From G963677445 sp963677445 (GTDB taxonomy: Bacteria > Bacteroidota > Ignavibacteria > Ignavibacteriales > Melioribacteraceae), in NCBI GenBank assembly GCA_963677445.2, contig CAXXGF010000034.1:1-64000 (forward strand): a stretch of DNA of 64,000 bases, read 5' to 3'. A program made the position numbers and the translations under genes. The first letter of the stretch is position 1, and every line of letters starts with the position of its first letter. The notes below the pieces were generated by a model that was given only the letters and a program-made list of their open reading frames with translations, was not told the origin of the DNA and did no database searches. Shown piece after piece: positions 8,966-17,830 of this stretch.

Positions 8966-9766
8966 ATGATAAACTTCAGACTTAAAAACATTGACGAAGT
9001 AATCCCCTTCGGGGAAGAACCCGATTTAATCATGAACTGGTACGCGCTTTCAGATGGAGAACTATGGCTCGATTTCGGGGGAACGAAGCTCTTTGAATTC
9101 AGCGACCAGGCTAAGAATCATTTTAAGGACATTGACTCCGGGTACAATAATTATTACATCGCGCAATTCCTTGAGGATTTTTCCGGAATTTTCGGCTATA
9201 TCAGCCAGAGTATCCCTGAGAGGTTTTATAAAATGACTGATAACTTAGACCAATTTTTCGACCAGGTGGAAACAGCTCTCGATACTATTGAATCAGATGA
9301 GGATGGATCCGAACAAGTATTATTTGATCTTTTTAAGGACGTTACCTCATGGGTTAGGAACCGTTTTCTCTGTTCAGAACACATCACTGGCGGACCTGAA
9401 ATATATTTTTTCAGATTTAAAGATAAAATGAGGATTGTCTGGATAACTGACCAGAAATTTAATGATAAAATGGAATTATGGAAAGCGCCAAACGGCCATT
9501 TCGAAATGGAATATTCTTTATTTGTTGACAAAGTTAAAGAATTTGGCGAACGCTTTTTTAAAGATATGATGGAACAGATACAAAACGGATTGGAGGAAGA
9601 CCAGGGAGATCTTGATCTGGATGAGGCCAGCTTGCTCGAAGAACACAGCGAACGGCTGCGGGAATTCCGGGAAGAACTGAAATTATTGAAAAATCCCCCC
9701 GAAGATGAAACAGACTGGAACGATCTTGAGAATTTATACGACCAAATGAAAAAAGAAATCCGGTAA
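8966..9766 (+). CDS. DUF5984 family protein
   Basis: 266 residues from ATG 8966. An ATG six bases upstream (8960) sits on top of the AGGGA ribosome site at 8954-8958, so 8966 is preferred and gives the family-like N-terminus MINFRLKNIDEVIPFGEEPD. No membrane segment or signal. The C-terminal 60 residues are acidic and predicted helical (EEHSERLREFREELKLL). DUF5984 proteins are uncharacterised soluble proteins, often scattered singly and sometimes near immunity-type genes. It follows the tautomerase at a 34-base gap. Function unknown. Confidence 0.7.
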   Translation: MINFRLKNIDEVIPFGEEPDLIMNWYALSDGELWLDFGGTKLFEFSDQAKNHFKDIDSGYNNYYIAQFLEDFSGIFGYISQSIPERFYKMTDNLDQFFDQVETALDTIESDEDGSEQVLFDLFKDVTSWVRNRFLCSEHITGGPEIYFFRFKDKMRIVWITDQKFNDKMELWKAPNGHFEMEYSLFVDKVKEFGERFFKDMMEQIQNGLEEDQGDLDLDEASLLEEHSERLREFREELKLLKNPPEDETDWNDLENLYDQMKKEIR

Positions 9767-10027
9767 AACAGGCCCGCCCCCACAATAGATGCGGAGGGCA
9801 AACTTTCCGGCTTGCGCGCCGGGGAACGCCTGTCCCTTCCCGGGTAGAGACAGAACCGTATGCCTGCGCATCTAACGAAATGTGAGTTCACTACAGATAA
9901 ACAAAGTCACTCACCCCCCGATTATTATCCGAAAGAAATAACAATTCTTTGCAGGAAAATAATTATCTTAGCATATTATAAAAATAACTGACCAATGAAT
10001 TTATTTTTGTCAATGAACAGGAAAACT

Positions 10028-10831
10028 ATGACAGCGCAGGAAAAACTGGCAGGCAGAATTTCACAAGGATATCATATATGCGTCGGGCTCGACACCGATA
10101 TAAATAAAATACCTGAACACCTGAAAAACAGGGGAAATCCTGTTCTTGCTTTTAACAATGAAATAATCAGCGCGACTGCCGATTCTGCGGCGGCATATAA
10201 AATAAACTTCGCCTTTTATGAGAAAGATGGTTTGAAAGGAATTGAAAATCTCCTCGCAACAATAGATATGATACCTGATGATATCCTTATTATTGGTGAC
10301 GCCAAAAGAGGAGATATCGGGAATACTTCAAAAATGTATGCCGATGCAGTATTTAATACATTCGGATGTGATGCTGTAACCCTCCACCCTTATATGGGAA
10401 TTGATTCTGTGGCGCCATTTATTGATTTCAGTGATAAAATAAGTTTTGTGCTTGTCCTTACTTCAAATAAAAGCGCTGCCGATTTTGAAAAACTATCACT
10501 CGCCGAAGGTGAAAAACTTTTTGTCGAAGTGCTTAAAAAATCGAACTCGTGGAATGTTAATAATAATGTGGGAATTGTATTCGGAGCTACTAATCCGGAA
10601 GAACTTGCGGTATATTCACACCACTTTAACGAAATGCCTGTTTTACTGCCGGGTGTCGGCGCCCAGCAGGGTGATCTGAGCAAAGTGCTGAAAATTTTCA
10701 AAGATCAAAAAAAAGAAAACTTCATCATTAATGTAAGCAGAGGACTTATTTATGCGGGAAAGGGTGAAGATTTTGCCGAATTTTCACAAAATGAATTAAA
10801 TAAATACAATAATATTGTAAAATCTGCCTGA
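10028..10831 (+). CDS. pyrF: Orotidine 5'-phosphate decarboxylase, type 2
   Basis: 267 residues from ATG 10028, which has AGGA at 10019-10022; an in-frame ATG at 9995 lacks a ribosome site. The enzyme converts OMP to UMP, the last step of pyrimidine synthesis. The catalytic signature DAKRGDIGNT is intact, as are the substrate-binding HICVGLDTD near the N-terminus, LTSNKS, and the phosphate-binding LPGVGAQQGD. The length fits the long 'type 2' PyrF. It stands alone, with no other pyr gene nearby. Confidence 0.93.
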   Translation: MTAQEKLAGRISQGYHICVGLDTDINKIPEHLKNRGNPVLAFNNEIISATADSAAAYKINFAFYEKDGLKGIENLLATIDMIPDDILIIGDAKRGDIGNTSKMYADAVFNTFGCDAVTLHPYMGIDSVAPFIDFSDKISFVLVLTSNKSAADFEKLSLAEGEKLFVEVLKKSNSWNVNNNVGIVFGATNPEELAVYSHHFNEMPVLLPGVGAQQGDLSKVLKIFKDQKKENFIINVSRGLIYAGKGEDFAEFSQNELNKYNNIVKSA

Positions 10832-10997
10832 ATTTTTAAATTTATCCTGATTAATTGTGGCATCTTAATTTTAATATAGATATTTTTTAAAAAAATATAT
10901 AATGTGAGATTATGAAGAACATGCGATATTTGTGTTATTATATTGAGAGGAGGCATCCGTTTATAAACTGAACGAGTAATCAAACAGGATAAATAAC

Positions 10998-12468
10998 GTG
11001 AAACTTAATGAAACTCACCTCTATGAGGTTTGGAAAAACCAGCAGTTCACAGAAAGGTTAAAGACCGTTTCAGGAGAGGACATTGACGTCCTTAATGCAG
11101 GCACACATAATGAAGATATGGCGGGACCCGATTTCCTGAATGCAAAAATCAGGATTGGTATTCTCACTTATGTGGGGGATATAGAAATTGACTGCGAAAT
11201 CAATGACTGGAAAGGGCATGGTCATAATATTGATGTAAAATATAATAGGGTCATCCTGCATCTTTCTTTCCGGAATAACCATAACCAGGCTTTTGTTTAT
11301 ACCAACGCGGGCCGTAAGGTTCCAACTATTACACTTTCCCGATTCCTTCCCGCTACATTCAACAGCCAGTTTGAACCTCCTCCTCCCAGGGATGTTTCAA
11401 ATGTTAAACAATTATTACGCTGCCACGAGGCCAACGGACTTGTTAATGCCGTTACAAGAGAAAATTTCATTCTCAAACTCGGATTCCAGCGTTTTGAAAA
11501 AAAATGCAAAAAAAATGTATGAGCGGCTCAAAGAGTTAAAATACCTCCGCGATAATAGTATTCATGAACCGGTAATTGGTTATGACCGCAGGGAGGATTT
11601 TGATTTAATAAACTACTCTCATGCCGATTTCCAGGATAAAGAGATCTGGCAGCAGCTTTTTTATGAATCGATATTTGAAGCGCTTGGTTACTCAAAAAAT
11701 AAAAACATTATGCTCGAACTCGCTCATAACGCCGATATAAGTTTCATTAAATCTCTCGGGCATGATGATGAATTTCTCGAAAGGGTTGAATCCGCCCTGT
11801 TTCATATTAGCGGCCTTCTCAGCGAAAATCCCCAAACAAATGAAATTGATGATGAACAATATGTTTCGAAACTCCGTTCGCATTGGGATCACATAAAAAG
11901 AATATATAATGCCAAATATTTCGATGAAGACCAATGGCACTTTTTTAAACTGCGTCCCCAGAATTTCCCGACTGTCCGACTCGCAGGGGGCTCCCGTCTG
12001 CTTAAATCGATTATTTATGATGATTTTATTAATGAGCTGATCAAAAAAATAGATGAAATTCGAAATCTTAATGTTCTGATAAATGTTCTTCGTTCTCTTA
12101 TTATCATCAAATCAGAAGGTTTCTGGCGCACACATTATGTATTTAATAAACATTCTAATGGGGAAATTAAATATTTTGTCGGTGTTTCGCGCGCCGATGA
12201 AATGATTATAAATGTAGTTCTTCCCTTTTTCTCGGTTTATTTTGATGTTTTTGGTGAGCAGAATCTGTCGAAAAAACTTCTGAAGATATATGGCTATTTT
12301 AACCAGCGTTCCGAAAACAGAATCGTTCATGATGTTGCTGTTAGTCTGAACATGGAGGATGAAACCAAAAAGACTGTTTTTCAGCAGGGAATGATAGAGC
12401 TCTTCCGATCATTCTGTTCAAAAAATAAATGCCTCGAATGTGAAATAGGAAAAATAGTTTTCGGTTAA
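10998..12468 (+). CDS. DUF2851 family protein, one frameshift
   Basis: Start GTG 10998 with AGGA at 10986-10989. Frame 3 runs to a stop at 11522 (RFEKKCKKNV). Frame 1 continues KKMYERLKELKYLRDN to 12468. Deleting one A from the run of eight at about 11508-11515 restores a single 489-residue protein whose two halves fit DUF2851: MKLNETHLYEVWKNQQF at the N-terminus, then HNEDMAGPDFLNAKI and GDIEIDC, and a Cys-rich end KNKCLECEIG. The family is common in Bacteroidota and relatives and has no established function. The shift may be a sequencing error or slippage at the homopolymer. Confidence 0.8.
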
Positions 12469-12681
12469 AAAAGACTTTGCGCTCCGCTGAATAAGCTGTA
12501 AAAGAGGGTAAAAGCATAAATGGAGGAATCACAATCCCCTGTTTAAGTTAGTGTCGGGCTATATTATCTTTTTCCCGGCAGGTAGTTTGGTTTTAAACCA
12601 GACGTACTTAAGATAAATGGGTTCCCCTGATAAATTCCGCATTGATGAAAATGCACTTCAGCCAGCCTGTTCTCTTATATT
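12469..12681. other. Intergenic stretch
   Basis: About 210 bases following the DUF2851 stop. A short frame near 12617 reads MGSPDKFRIDENALQP and stops near 12684 at the edge of the repeat element. It could be a 5' gene fragment but cannot be assigned. Confidence 0.3.
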
Positions 12682-12955
12682 ATAAACTGGCAGAGCCAGA
12701 ATAAACAAGGTTATCGAGTTACTCAAAGTAAGTCCTCCCCCGTCTCCAAAGAAAAACACTTTGGATCCACCCCCTCCAAAGGGGGATAAAAGACGTAATA
12801 TCCCCCTTTGGAGGGGGTGGCCTCCGGTCGTCTTTTGCCGGAGGGCGGGGGAGGACTCACCTCGAGTAACCACAAAACCTTTAATTGGCAATAAAATTTT
12901 TTACTCGTTAGTAAAATTTTGCCTTTTTGCGTAGAATTTAACTCCTAACTGAATA
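12682..12955 (+). repeat. Modular A/B-ended dispersed element, copy 2, with giant hairpin
   Basis: End A (TATAAACTGGCAGAGCCAGA) lies at 12681-12700. End B (TTTTTGCGTAGAATTTAACT then CCTAACTGA) lies at about 12924-12952. The interior holds nested perfect inverted repeats: 12731-12742 with 12846-12857 (12 bp) and 12767-12788 with 12799-12820 (22 bp, 10-base loop). The left half of this module recurs at 59586-59650. Confidence 0.75.
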
Positions 12956-12967
12956 ATTAGTTTATAG

Positions 12968-13318
12968 CACAAATTCTCAGGACTTATCCCGACTGCCTGC
13001 GCAATAAATCCGGTCACAGAAAAAAATTGGGTAGCGACCGGTGTTATTCCCGATATTTTTGTTCATTTGGAATCTGCACTGGATACAGCGATTGTACTGG
13101 CCAAAATTGCGGGGGAAAGGATTTGCCGAAAAAAGGGAAAAAAACCTAAATTGGCAGTCAGAAAAATGGAGGACATCATGGATCGATCGGAAAGATTCTT
13201 CAGAGAAAAGAAAATTGAGTTTTTCCCTGACTCCCCCGGCTCTTTTGAATCGCCGGCATACGAGTATTATAAGAAAAATAAACTGAGTTGTCGATTTAAA
13301 ATTTCAAAAAACGCTTGA
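12968..13318 (+). pseudogene. 3' remnant of an S41 (C-terminal processing) peptidase gene
   Basis: A frame open from 12968 to the stop at 13318 reads NPVTEKNWVATGVIPDIFV, then HLESALDTAIVLAKIAGE. This matches the end of S41 proteases, where NPxTxxNWExTGVxPD precedes the C-terminus. The catalytic Ser/Lys region and the start are missing. The remnant begins 13 bases after end B of the A/B element, so the 5' part seems to have been lost at that junction. The last 70 residues (RKKGKKPKLAVRKMEDI...) are not recognised. Confidence 0.55.
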
Positions 13319-13468
13319 GCTTGATCCGGTTAATCACAACATTTAAAGATTCATAAACAGACTGAGGAGTAAGCGATTATTTCTTTCTGAACAAAAAAGA
13401 TCACCCTGATTTTTAATATTTCTTTGGGTGCAAAATCATTATATTTCCCTCCAAAAAAAAACAAAAAT

Positions 13469-15025
13469 ATGAATAACATAAAATTACACCGGCCCTTTGG
13501 CCGTCCCCAACAGGAAATAAAATCCTTATCGAATTTAACTGGTTCAATAGCAACTGAATTACGTAAATACCAGGAAGATTATATCTATAATACTCTCAGG
13601 TTGTCCGATGATATGCTGAATGAATTAGCTCTCGTTATGGCAGAGTTTTTTGAAGATATTACTCTGGATATAGGTATTTGGAAAAGTCTTGAAGCCTATA
13701 ATATAGAATTTTTTAATACACCCCTTCTCTTTTTTCTTAAGCCGGGAGAAAAAATAAAAGAAGAGTTTTTATTAAAAAAGAGAATACAATATCTGTTATG
13801 GAATAAATATAGTGAATTGATACCCGACTTAATTTTAGGGCCTGACCACAGAGATTTGAATTTTATTTCGGATAAATTAGCCGAATATTTTATAAATATT
13901 AAGTCTTCCTTAAAATTAAAAGAATCATCCATAAAGTCATTCCTTAATCGGAGCAATGAGTATGGTTGGGTTGTAAAGAGAAAATTATTATGGTTAGGAC
14001 AGCATTCCTATCTTTTTCGCCATAGCTATAAAGAATATATGATGGAAAATAAAGGAAATCCTGAAATTCCGTTAATTGATGATTTTGTGATGCAGACTAC
14101 TACGCGATGGTCTGGATTGGGAGTAATTGATATTTTAGCATCAATTTTAAATATCTCCGCAAAACAAAAAAAAGAACTCCGCGGATGGTATGAAAAACAT
14201 TTCTCCTATTATTTGATTAAATCTATTAAAGGAGATTTAGTTTCAGCGGCAAACATTATTACCGACACAAAATATACAATCAGAATGGGTGACGATGCCA
14301 GATTGTTCAATATTGGCAATATTTATTTGGGAAGCCTGGTTCGATGGAATAAAGAATGGTATTGGTCAGGTCAGCAAAGTGATCTGGGACATTTATCTCC
14401 GATAATGTTAGAAGAGCTTAAAAATAATTTTTTCACAAACGCGCCAAGAATTGTATACCGGTATGATAAATCCCTGCTGCGGAAAGCCAAAGAACGTAAT
14501 AAAGTTCATTATGAGAATTTTGTAAGGTTTCACGGAAATGAGTTCAAAACATTTCCCGACGGATATTCGATGGCGGCTTCTATTCAGGAACAGCATCGTT
14601 TGGAATATGAAGCTGGCCCCCCGGAATTGGTAAAAAAAGTGATGCGGGAAAGAAATATGAAGAATCCCTGGCCAAATTATTCCTATCCGAAAGAATTATT
14701 GGAATCGGAGAATGGAATTGGTCTATATTTTAATCCTGAAACAGGGCAGGAAATTATGCCCGGTTTTAATATTCTCATCAATGGGTTTTCAAAAAAAGGA
14801 AAAAACCTGAGTGATGAAGAAATGGATTGTATCAGAAATTTCTTTGAGTCTGGCGCCATAAGTCCTGCTTTTGTAATGAAATTAGTCGACCAATATGGAA
14901 GCCGGTCAATAGCAAAAGCATACCTGATAAAAGAAACCGAAGAATTTGATTTTTTAAGTTATCTCCTGAGAATATTCAAAGGACATTTTTACAGGAATCG
15001 TTATCCGAATCTTTCATTCAATTAA
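13469..15025 (+). CDS. Large hypothetical protein, 518 residues
   Basis: ATG 13469 is preferred over an in-frame TTG at 13424, because it gives MNNIKLHRPFGRPQQEIKSL. No signal peptide, membrane segment or catalytic motif is apparent. The protein is rich in aromatic and charged residues. The segments RWNKEWYWSGQQ and FKTFPDGYSMAASIQEQ and the C-terminal SEC-C-free tail do not point to a family I can name. Base composition is more AT-rich than the flanking genes, and repeats lie on both sides (12682-12955 and 15240-15640), consistent with acquisition. Its length and intact frame over 1.5 kb support a functional gene. Confidence 0.6.
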   Translation: MNNIKLHRPFGRPQQEIKSLSNLTGSIATELRKYQEDYIYNTLRLSDDMLNELALVMAEFFEDITLDIGIWKSLEAYNIEFFNTPLLFFLKPGEKIKEEFLLKKRIQYLLWNKYSELIPDLILGPDHRDLNFISDKLAEYFINIKSSLKLKESSIKSFLNRSNEYGWVVKRKLLWLGQHSYLFRHSYKEYMMENKGNPEIPLIDDFVMQTTTRWSGLGVIDILASILNISAKQKKELRGWYEKHFSYYLIKSIKGDLVSAANIITDTKYTIRMGDDARLFNIGNIYLGSLVRWNKEWYWSGQQSDLGHLSPIMLEELKNNFFTNAPRIVYRYDKSLLRKAKERNKVHYENFVRFHGNEFKTFPDGYSMAASIQEQHRLEYEAGPPELVKKVMRERNMKNPWPNYSYPKELLESENGIGLYFNPETGQEIMPGFNILINGFSKKGKNLSDEEMDCIRNFFESGAISPAFVMKLVDQYGSRSIAKAYLIKETEEFDFLSYLLRIFKGHFYRNRYPNLSFN

Positions 15026-15239
15026 GATGTTCTCAAGTCTTGATTGAGTTTTAAGATGGAAAGCAATTTAATGTATATTAGCCTCAGTTGCGGATAAGTA
15101 GAATAAATTGGCCAATATATATTCTGTGTATTGATTGTCCTGTGAGGAATAAAATATTGGTAAAAACAGCGGATTTGACCAACCAGGTGTGCCTTCAGGA
15201 GCACAATATTGTTAGTTGACTGTTTCATCTTTTCATCCC

Positions 15240-15640
15240 TAAGCTGGCCAAACCAGAAATGGAAAGCCAAGTAATTGTTAATGGATAATTAAAAGATGAC
15301 TCAGTTTTATTATTGTCATAAAACGCATGGCCATTATCCTAATCCTGATAATCCTGTTTTTCAGCGAAAATCAGCGGAATTCGCGGGAAATAATACCCCG
15401 GTTAAAAAGGCAATAAGGTTGATTTTTTTAAGAGTTTGCCATTGCTACTAAGGGTAATAGATTAAAGAATAAGGTTCTTTGTTTTTTAAAAGAGAAATTT
15501 ACGTATCAATAAAACCGTTTTACGAAAAATTTTTAAGCTCATGGAATATTTATCAATTGTCTTTTCAATTGTTAATTGTACATTATTAATTGTTAATTGA
15601 AATTTTGCCATTTTGCGTAGAATTTAACTTCTAACGGAGT
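15240..15640 (+). repeat. Modular A/B-ended dispersed element, copy 3
   Basis: End A variant (AAGCTGGCCAAACCAGAAAT) lies at 15241-15260. End B (TTTTGCGTAGAATTTAACTT then CTAACGGA) lies at 15611-15638. The AT-rich module before end B (15523-15607, from TTTTACGAAAAATTTTTAAG through CTCATGGAATATTTATCA to ATTGTTAATTGAAATTT) is nearly identical to 50862-50946. Confidence 0.7.
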
Positions 15641-15887
15641 TTTTTGGCCGAGCCTGAGTCATGCTAATTAAATATTGCAGATTTTGCATTAATAACTCAC
15701 TCCGAGGCCCCTTCTACACCCTTTCGCTCCCTTCCACTTAAAACTATTTGACTTTGATTAAAGAGAACTATATTTTTATCATGACACAGTTAAAATTACT
15801 GTAGAATACTAAAACAATTGGCAGATCTTACTCTCCCGAAAATTACCCGCCTCCTGATCAAAACATCAAATAGAAAGAGGAAATGTT
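15641..15887. other. Upstream region of the metalloprotease gene
   Basis: Non-coding. AAAGAGG at 15874-15880 gives a ribosome site for the start at 15888. Confidence 0.4.
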
Positions 15888-17786
15888 ATGGCAGAAATGA
15901 TGGATTTTATTAGTCCGGCAATAACACGTCGGCCCGTGGAAGTAATAATCTGGGTTTTAACCGGACTCAGCCCTGCCCAAAAGAGTAACGCTCTGGATGA
16001 AATCAGAAGCGCTTTACAAACCTGGGAAGATGTTGAAACCTCACATCTCAAACTTACCGTTAAAGAAATAATTGAGCAGGATGCAAGACCTGATATCGAA
16101 GATCATCAGCTTTTGTTGAAATGTGGCCCTGCGGACAAAATAACAAGCGGCTCGGCACAATTCCCCTCTAATGGATATCCGGGAGAATGGTTTGGAGTTG
16201 CCGCGGACGATGACCGGGTTAATATTAAAAAAACCGCGGTTCATGAGATAGGACATACCATCGGGCTTCATCATTCAACTTTGAGTGTTTATTTTGATAA
16301 ACAATATCGTCCGGTTATGCATTTTAATAGTGTACACTCCGAAGATTATCCGACACTCGATGACAAAATCGGGCTCTCTCTGCTCTATCCGAATCCTGAT
16401 AAACCCCTCAGCTCGGTTGGAGGCACAATCAGAGGCAGACTTGTAATGAAAAGCTCCGGAGTTCCGGTTTCAGGTGTAAATATTGTTGCCGTGGATGTAT
16501 ATAACGGTAGCCCGGTATATGCTCACTTTTCCGGACCAAGAACATCAAAAATGAATATCCAGGATGAAGGAGAGTTCATCCTCTCCGGCCTTCCTCCTTC
16601 TAAATATAAACTGAAAATACTTGATGGAAACAGCTATCATGGCGGAATGATAGGAATACGAAATATTGCCGAAGGAGAAAATTATAACAGATTAAGACAA
16701 GGTTACCAGGCAGATAATTTTGATGAATTTGAAATTGGCAATTACAATATCGAAACAGGAGATTTCAGAGACCTGGGTGATATCAATATTGACATCAAAA
16801 ATATGAGCGTCGATAAAATGTTTAACGGCGGTTTCCCTGAAAATAATATTTCTTTTGTTCCGGCAAATATTGAGATGCCCAATGCCAAACTGAATGAACC
16901 TTATGAACACTGGCTGCATATCTCGGGTGGTTTAAGAAATATATCTGTAACAAGTAAAGGCAAACCTTCAGGTATTAAAGTTGAGATCGCAGGTGATCAG
17001 CGGGTTAAAAATGTCGGCATTCACGGCGCTCATTATGTCAGGATACATGGAATACCTGAATACTCAGGTTTTCATACAATCGAGATCAAACTTACCGACA
17101 GCGCCGGAAAATTTAAATACTTCCATTTTAATCTCGCGATAGAGCCTCTTCCCGCTAAAGAACTGGTAGCCGAATATCATTTTAACCGCGATGGTCATGA
17201 TTACAGCAACAATAACAGACACGCCATCTGTTTCGGGCAGTTTACGGAAAATCATAAGGGAGAAGCCCGGAAAGCGCTGAGACTATTTGGCATAAATGAT
17301 ATGGCATTTCCGCTGTTTGAGAAAGGATTTGATCTGAAAGATTTTTCGATAGCTGTTATACTCAAACTCGATAAACTCCGCGACAAAAAAGAATTTATTA
17401 TCTCCAAAGGATACCGTTATGGAAACTACAGCATCTATCGCGAAGGAAAAGGGGAACGATATGCCGGTTACGCGATGATTGGCCGGCAAAAACATAACAC
17501 AACAGTTACCTGGAGAAGAAAAATCTCCAATTCTCCTCTTCCTGAAAACGAATTCTTTTCACTTATTCTCAGACTTGAGGATAATATCCTAAAATCTTAC
17601 ATAAATGGTGAACTCGAAAAAACCATCAGAAATGTTCCTCCGCCGAGGTTCAATGATAACACTTTTATGATGGGCGCCGGAGGAATAACAGGTTTATCCG
17701 GTTTTATGAAAGGAATAATTGATGATGTTTGGGTTTATAATTATGCCCTGAGTGAAACGGAAATCGAACAGCTGGGTAAGCTTTAA
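15888..17786 (+). CDS. Matrixin-like zinc metalloprotease with CarboxypepD-regulatory-like and LamG-like domains
   Basis: 632 residues. The catalytic domain (about 1-178) carries HEIGHTIGLHH at 119-129, the HExxHxxGxxH metzincin site (His119, Glu120, His123, His129), and a Met-turn-like RPVMHFNS about 15 residues later, as in M10 matrixins. A carboxypeptidase-regulatory-like beta domain (about 180-250, GGTIRGRLV...GEFILSGLPPSKYKLKI) follows, then a cadherin/Ig-like segment, then a LamG/concanavalin-like domain (about 422-630, AEYHFNRDGHDYSNNNRHA ... IIDDVWVYNYALSETEI). Oddly, there is no signal peptide, although such proteins act outside the cell, and no T9SS C-terminal domain. No in-frame upstream start rescues one. 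The ribosome site AAAGAGG supports the start at 15888. Confidence 0.8.
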   Translation: MAEMMDFISPAITRRPVEVIIWVLTGLSPAQKSNALDEIRSALQTWEDVETSHLKLTVKEIIEQDARPDIEDHQLLLKCGPADKITSGSAQFPSNGYPGEWFGVAADDDRVNIKKTAVHEIGHTIGLHHSTLSVYFDKQYRPVMHFNSVHSEDYPTLDDKIGLSLLYPNPDKPLSSVGGTIRGRLVMKSSGVPVSGVNIVAVDVYNGSPVYAHFSGPRTSKMNIQDEGEFILSGLPPSKYKLKILDGNSYHGGMIGIRNIAEGENYNRLRQGYQADNFDEFEIGNYNIETGDFRDLGDINIDIKNMSVDKMFNGGFPENNISFVPANIEMPNAKLNEPYEHWLHISGGLRNISVTSKGKPSGIKVEIAGDQRVKNVGIHGAHYVRIHGIPEYSGFHTIEIKLTDSAGKFKYFHFNLAIEPLPAKELVAEYHFNRDGHDYSNNNRHAICFGQFTENHKGEARKALRLFGINDMAFPLFEKGFDLKDFSIAVILKLDKLRDKKEFIISKGYRYGNYSIYREGKGERYAGYAMIGRQKHNTTVTWRRKISNSPLPENEFFSLILRLEDNILKSYINGELEKTIRNVPPPRFNDNTFMMGAGGITGLSGFMKGIIDDVWVYNYALSETEIEQLGKL

Positions 17787-17802
17787 AATTTAACTCCCTG
17801 AA

Positions 17803-17823
17803 AGGCAGGCCATAAACCTGCCT
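17803..17823 (+). terminator. Hairpin between convergent genes
   Basis: AGGCAGG (17803-17809) pairs with CCTGCCT (17817-17823), followed by TTGGGTTTT. It sits between the stops at 17786 (+) and 17831 (-) and can serve both. Confidence 0.7.
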
Positions 17824-17830
17824 TTGGGTT

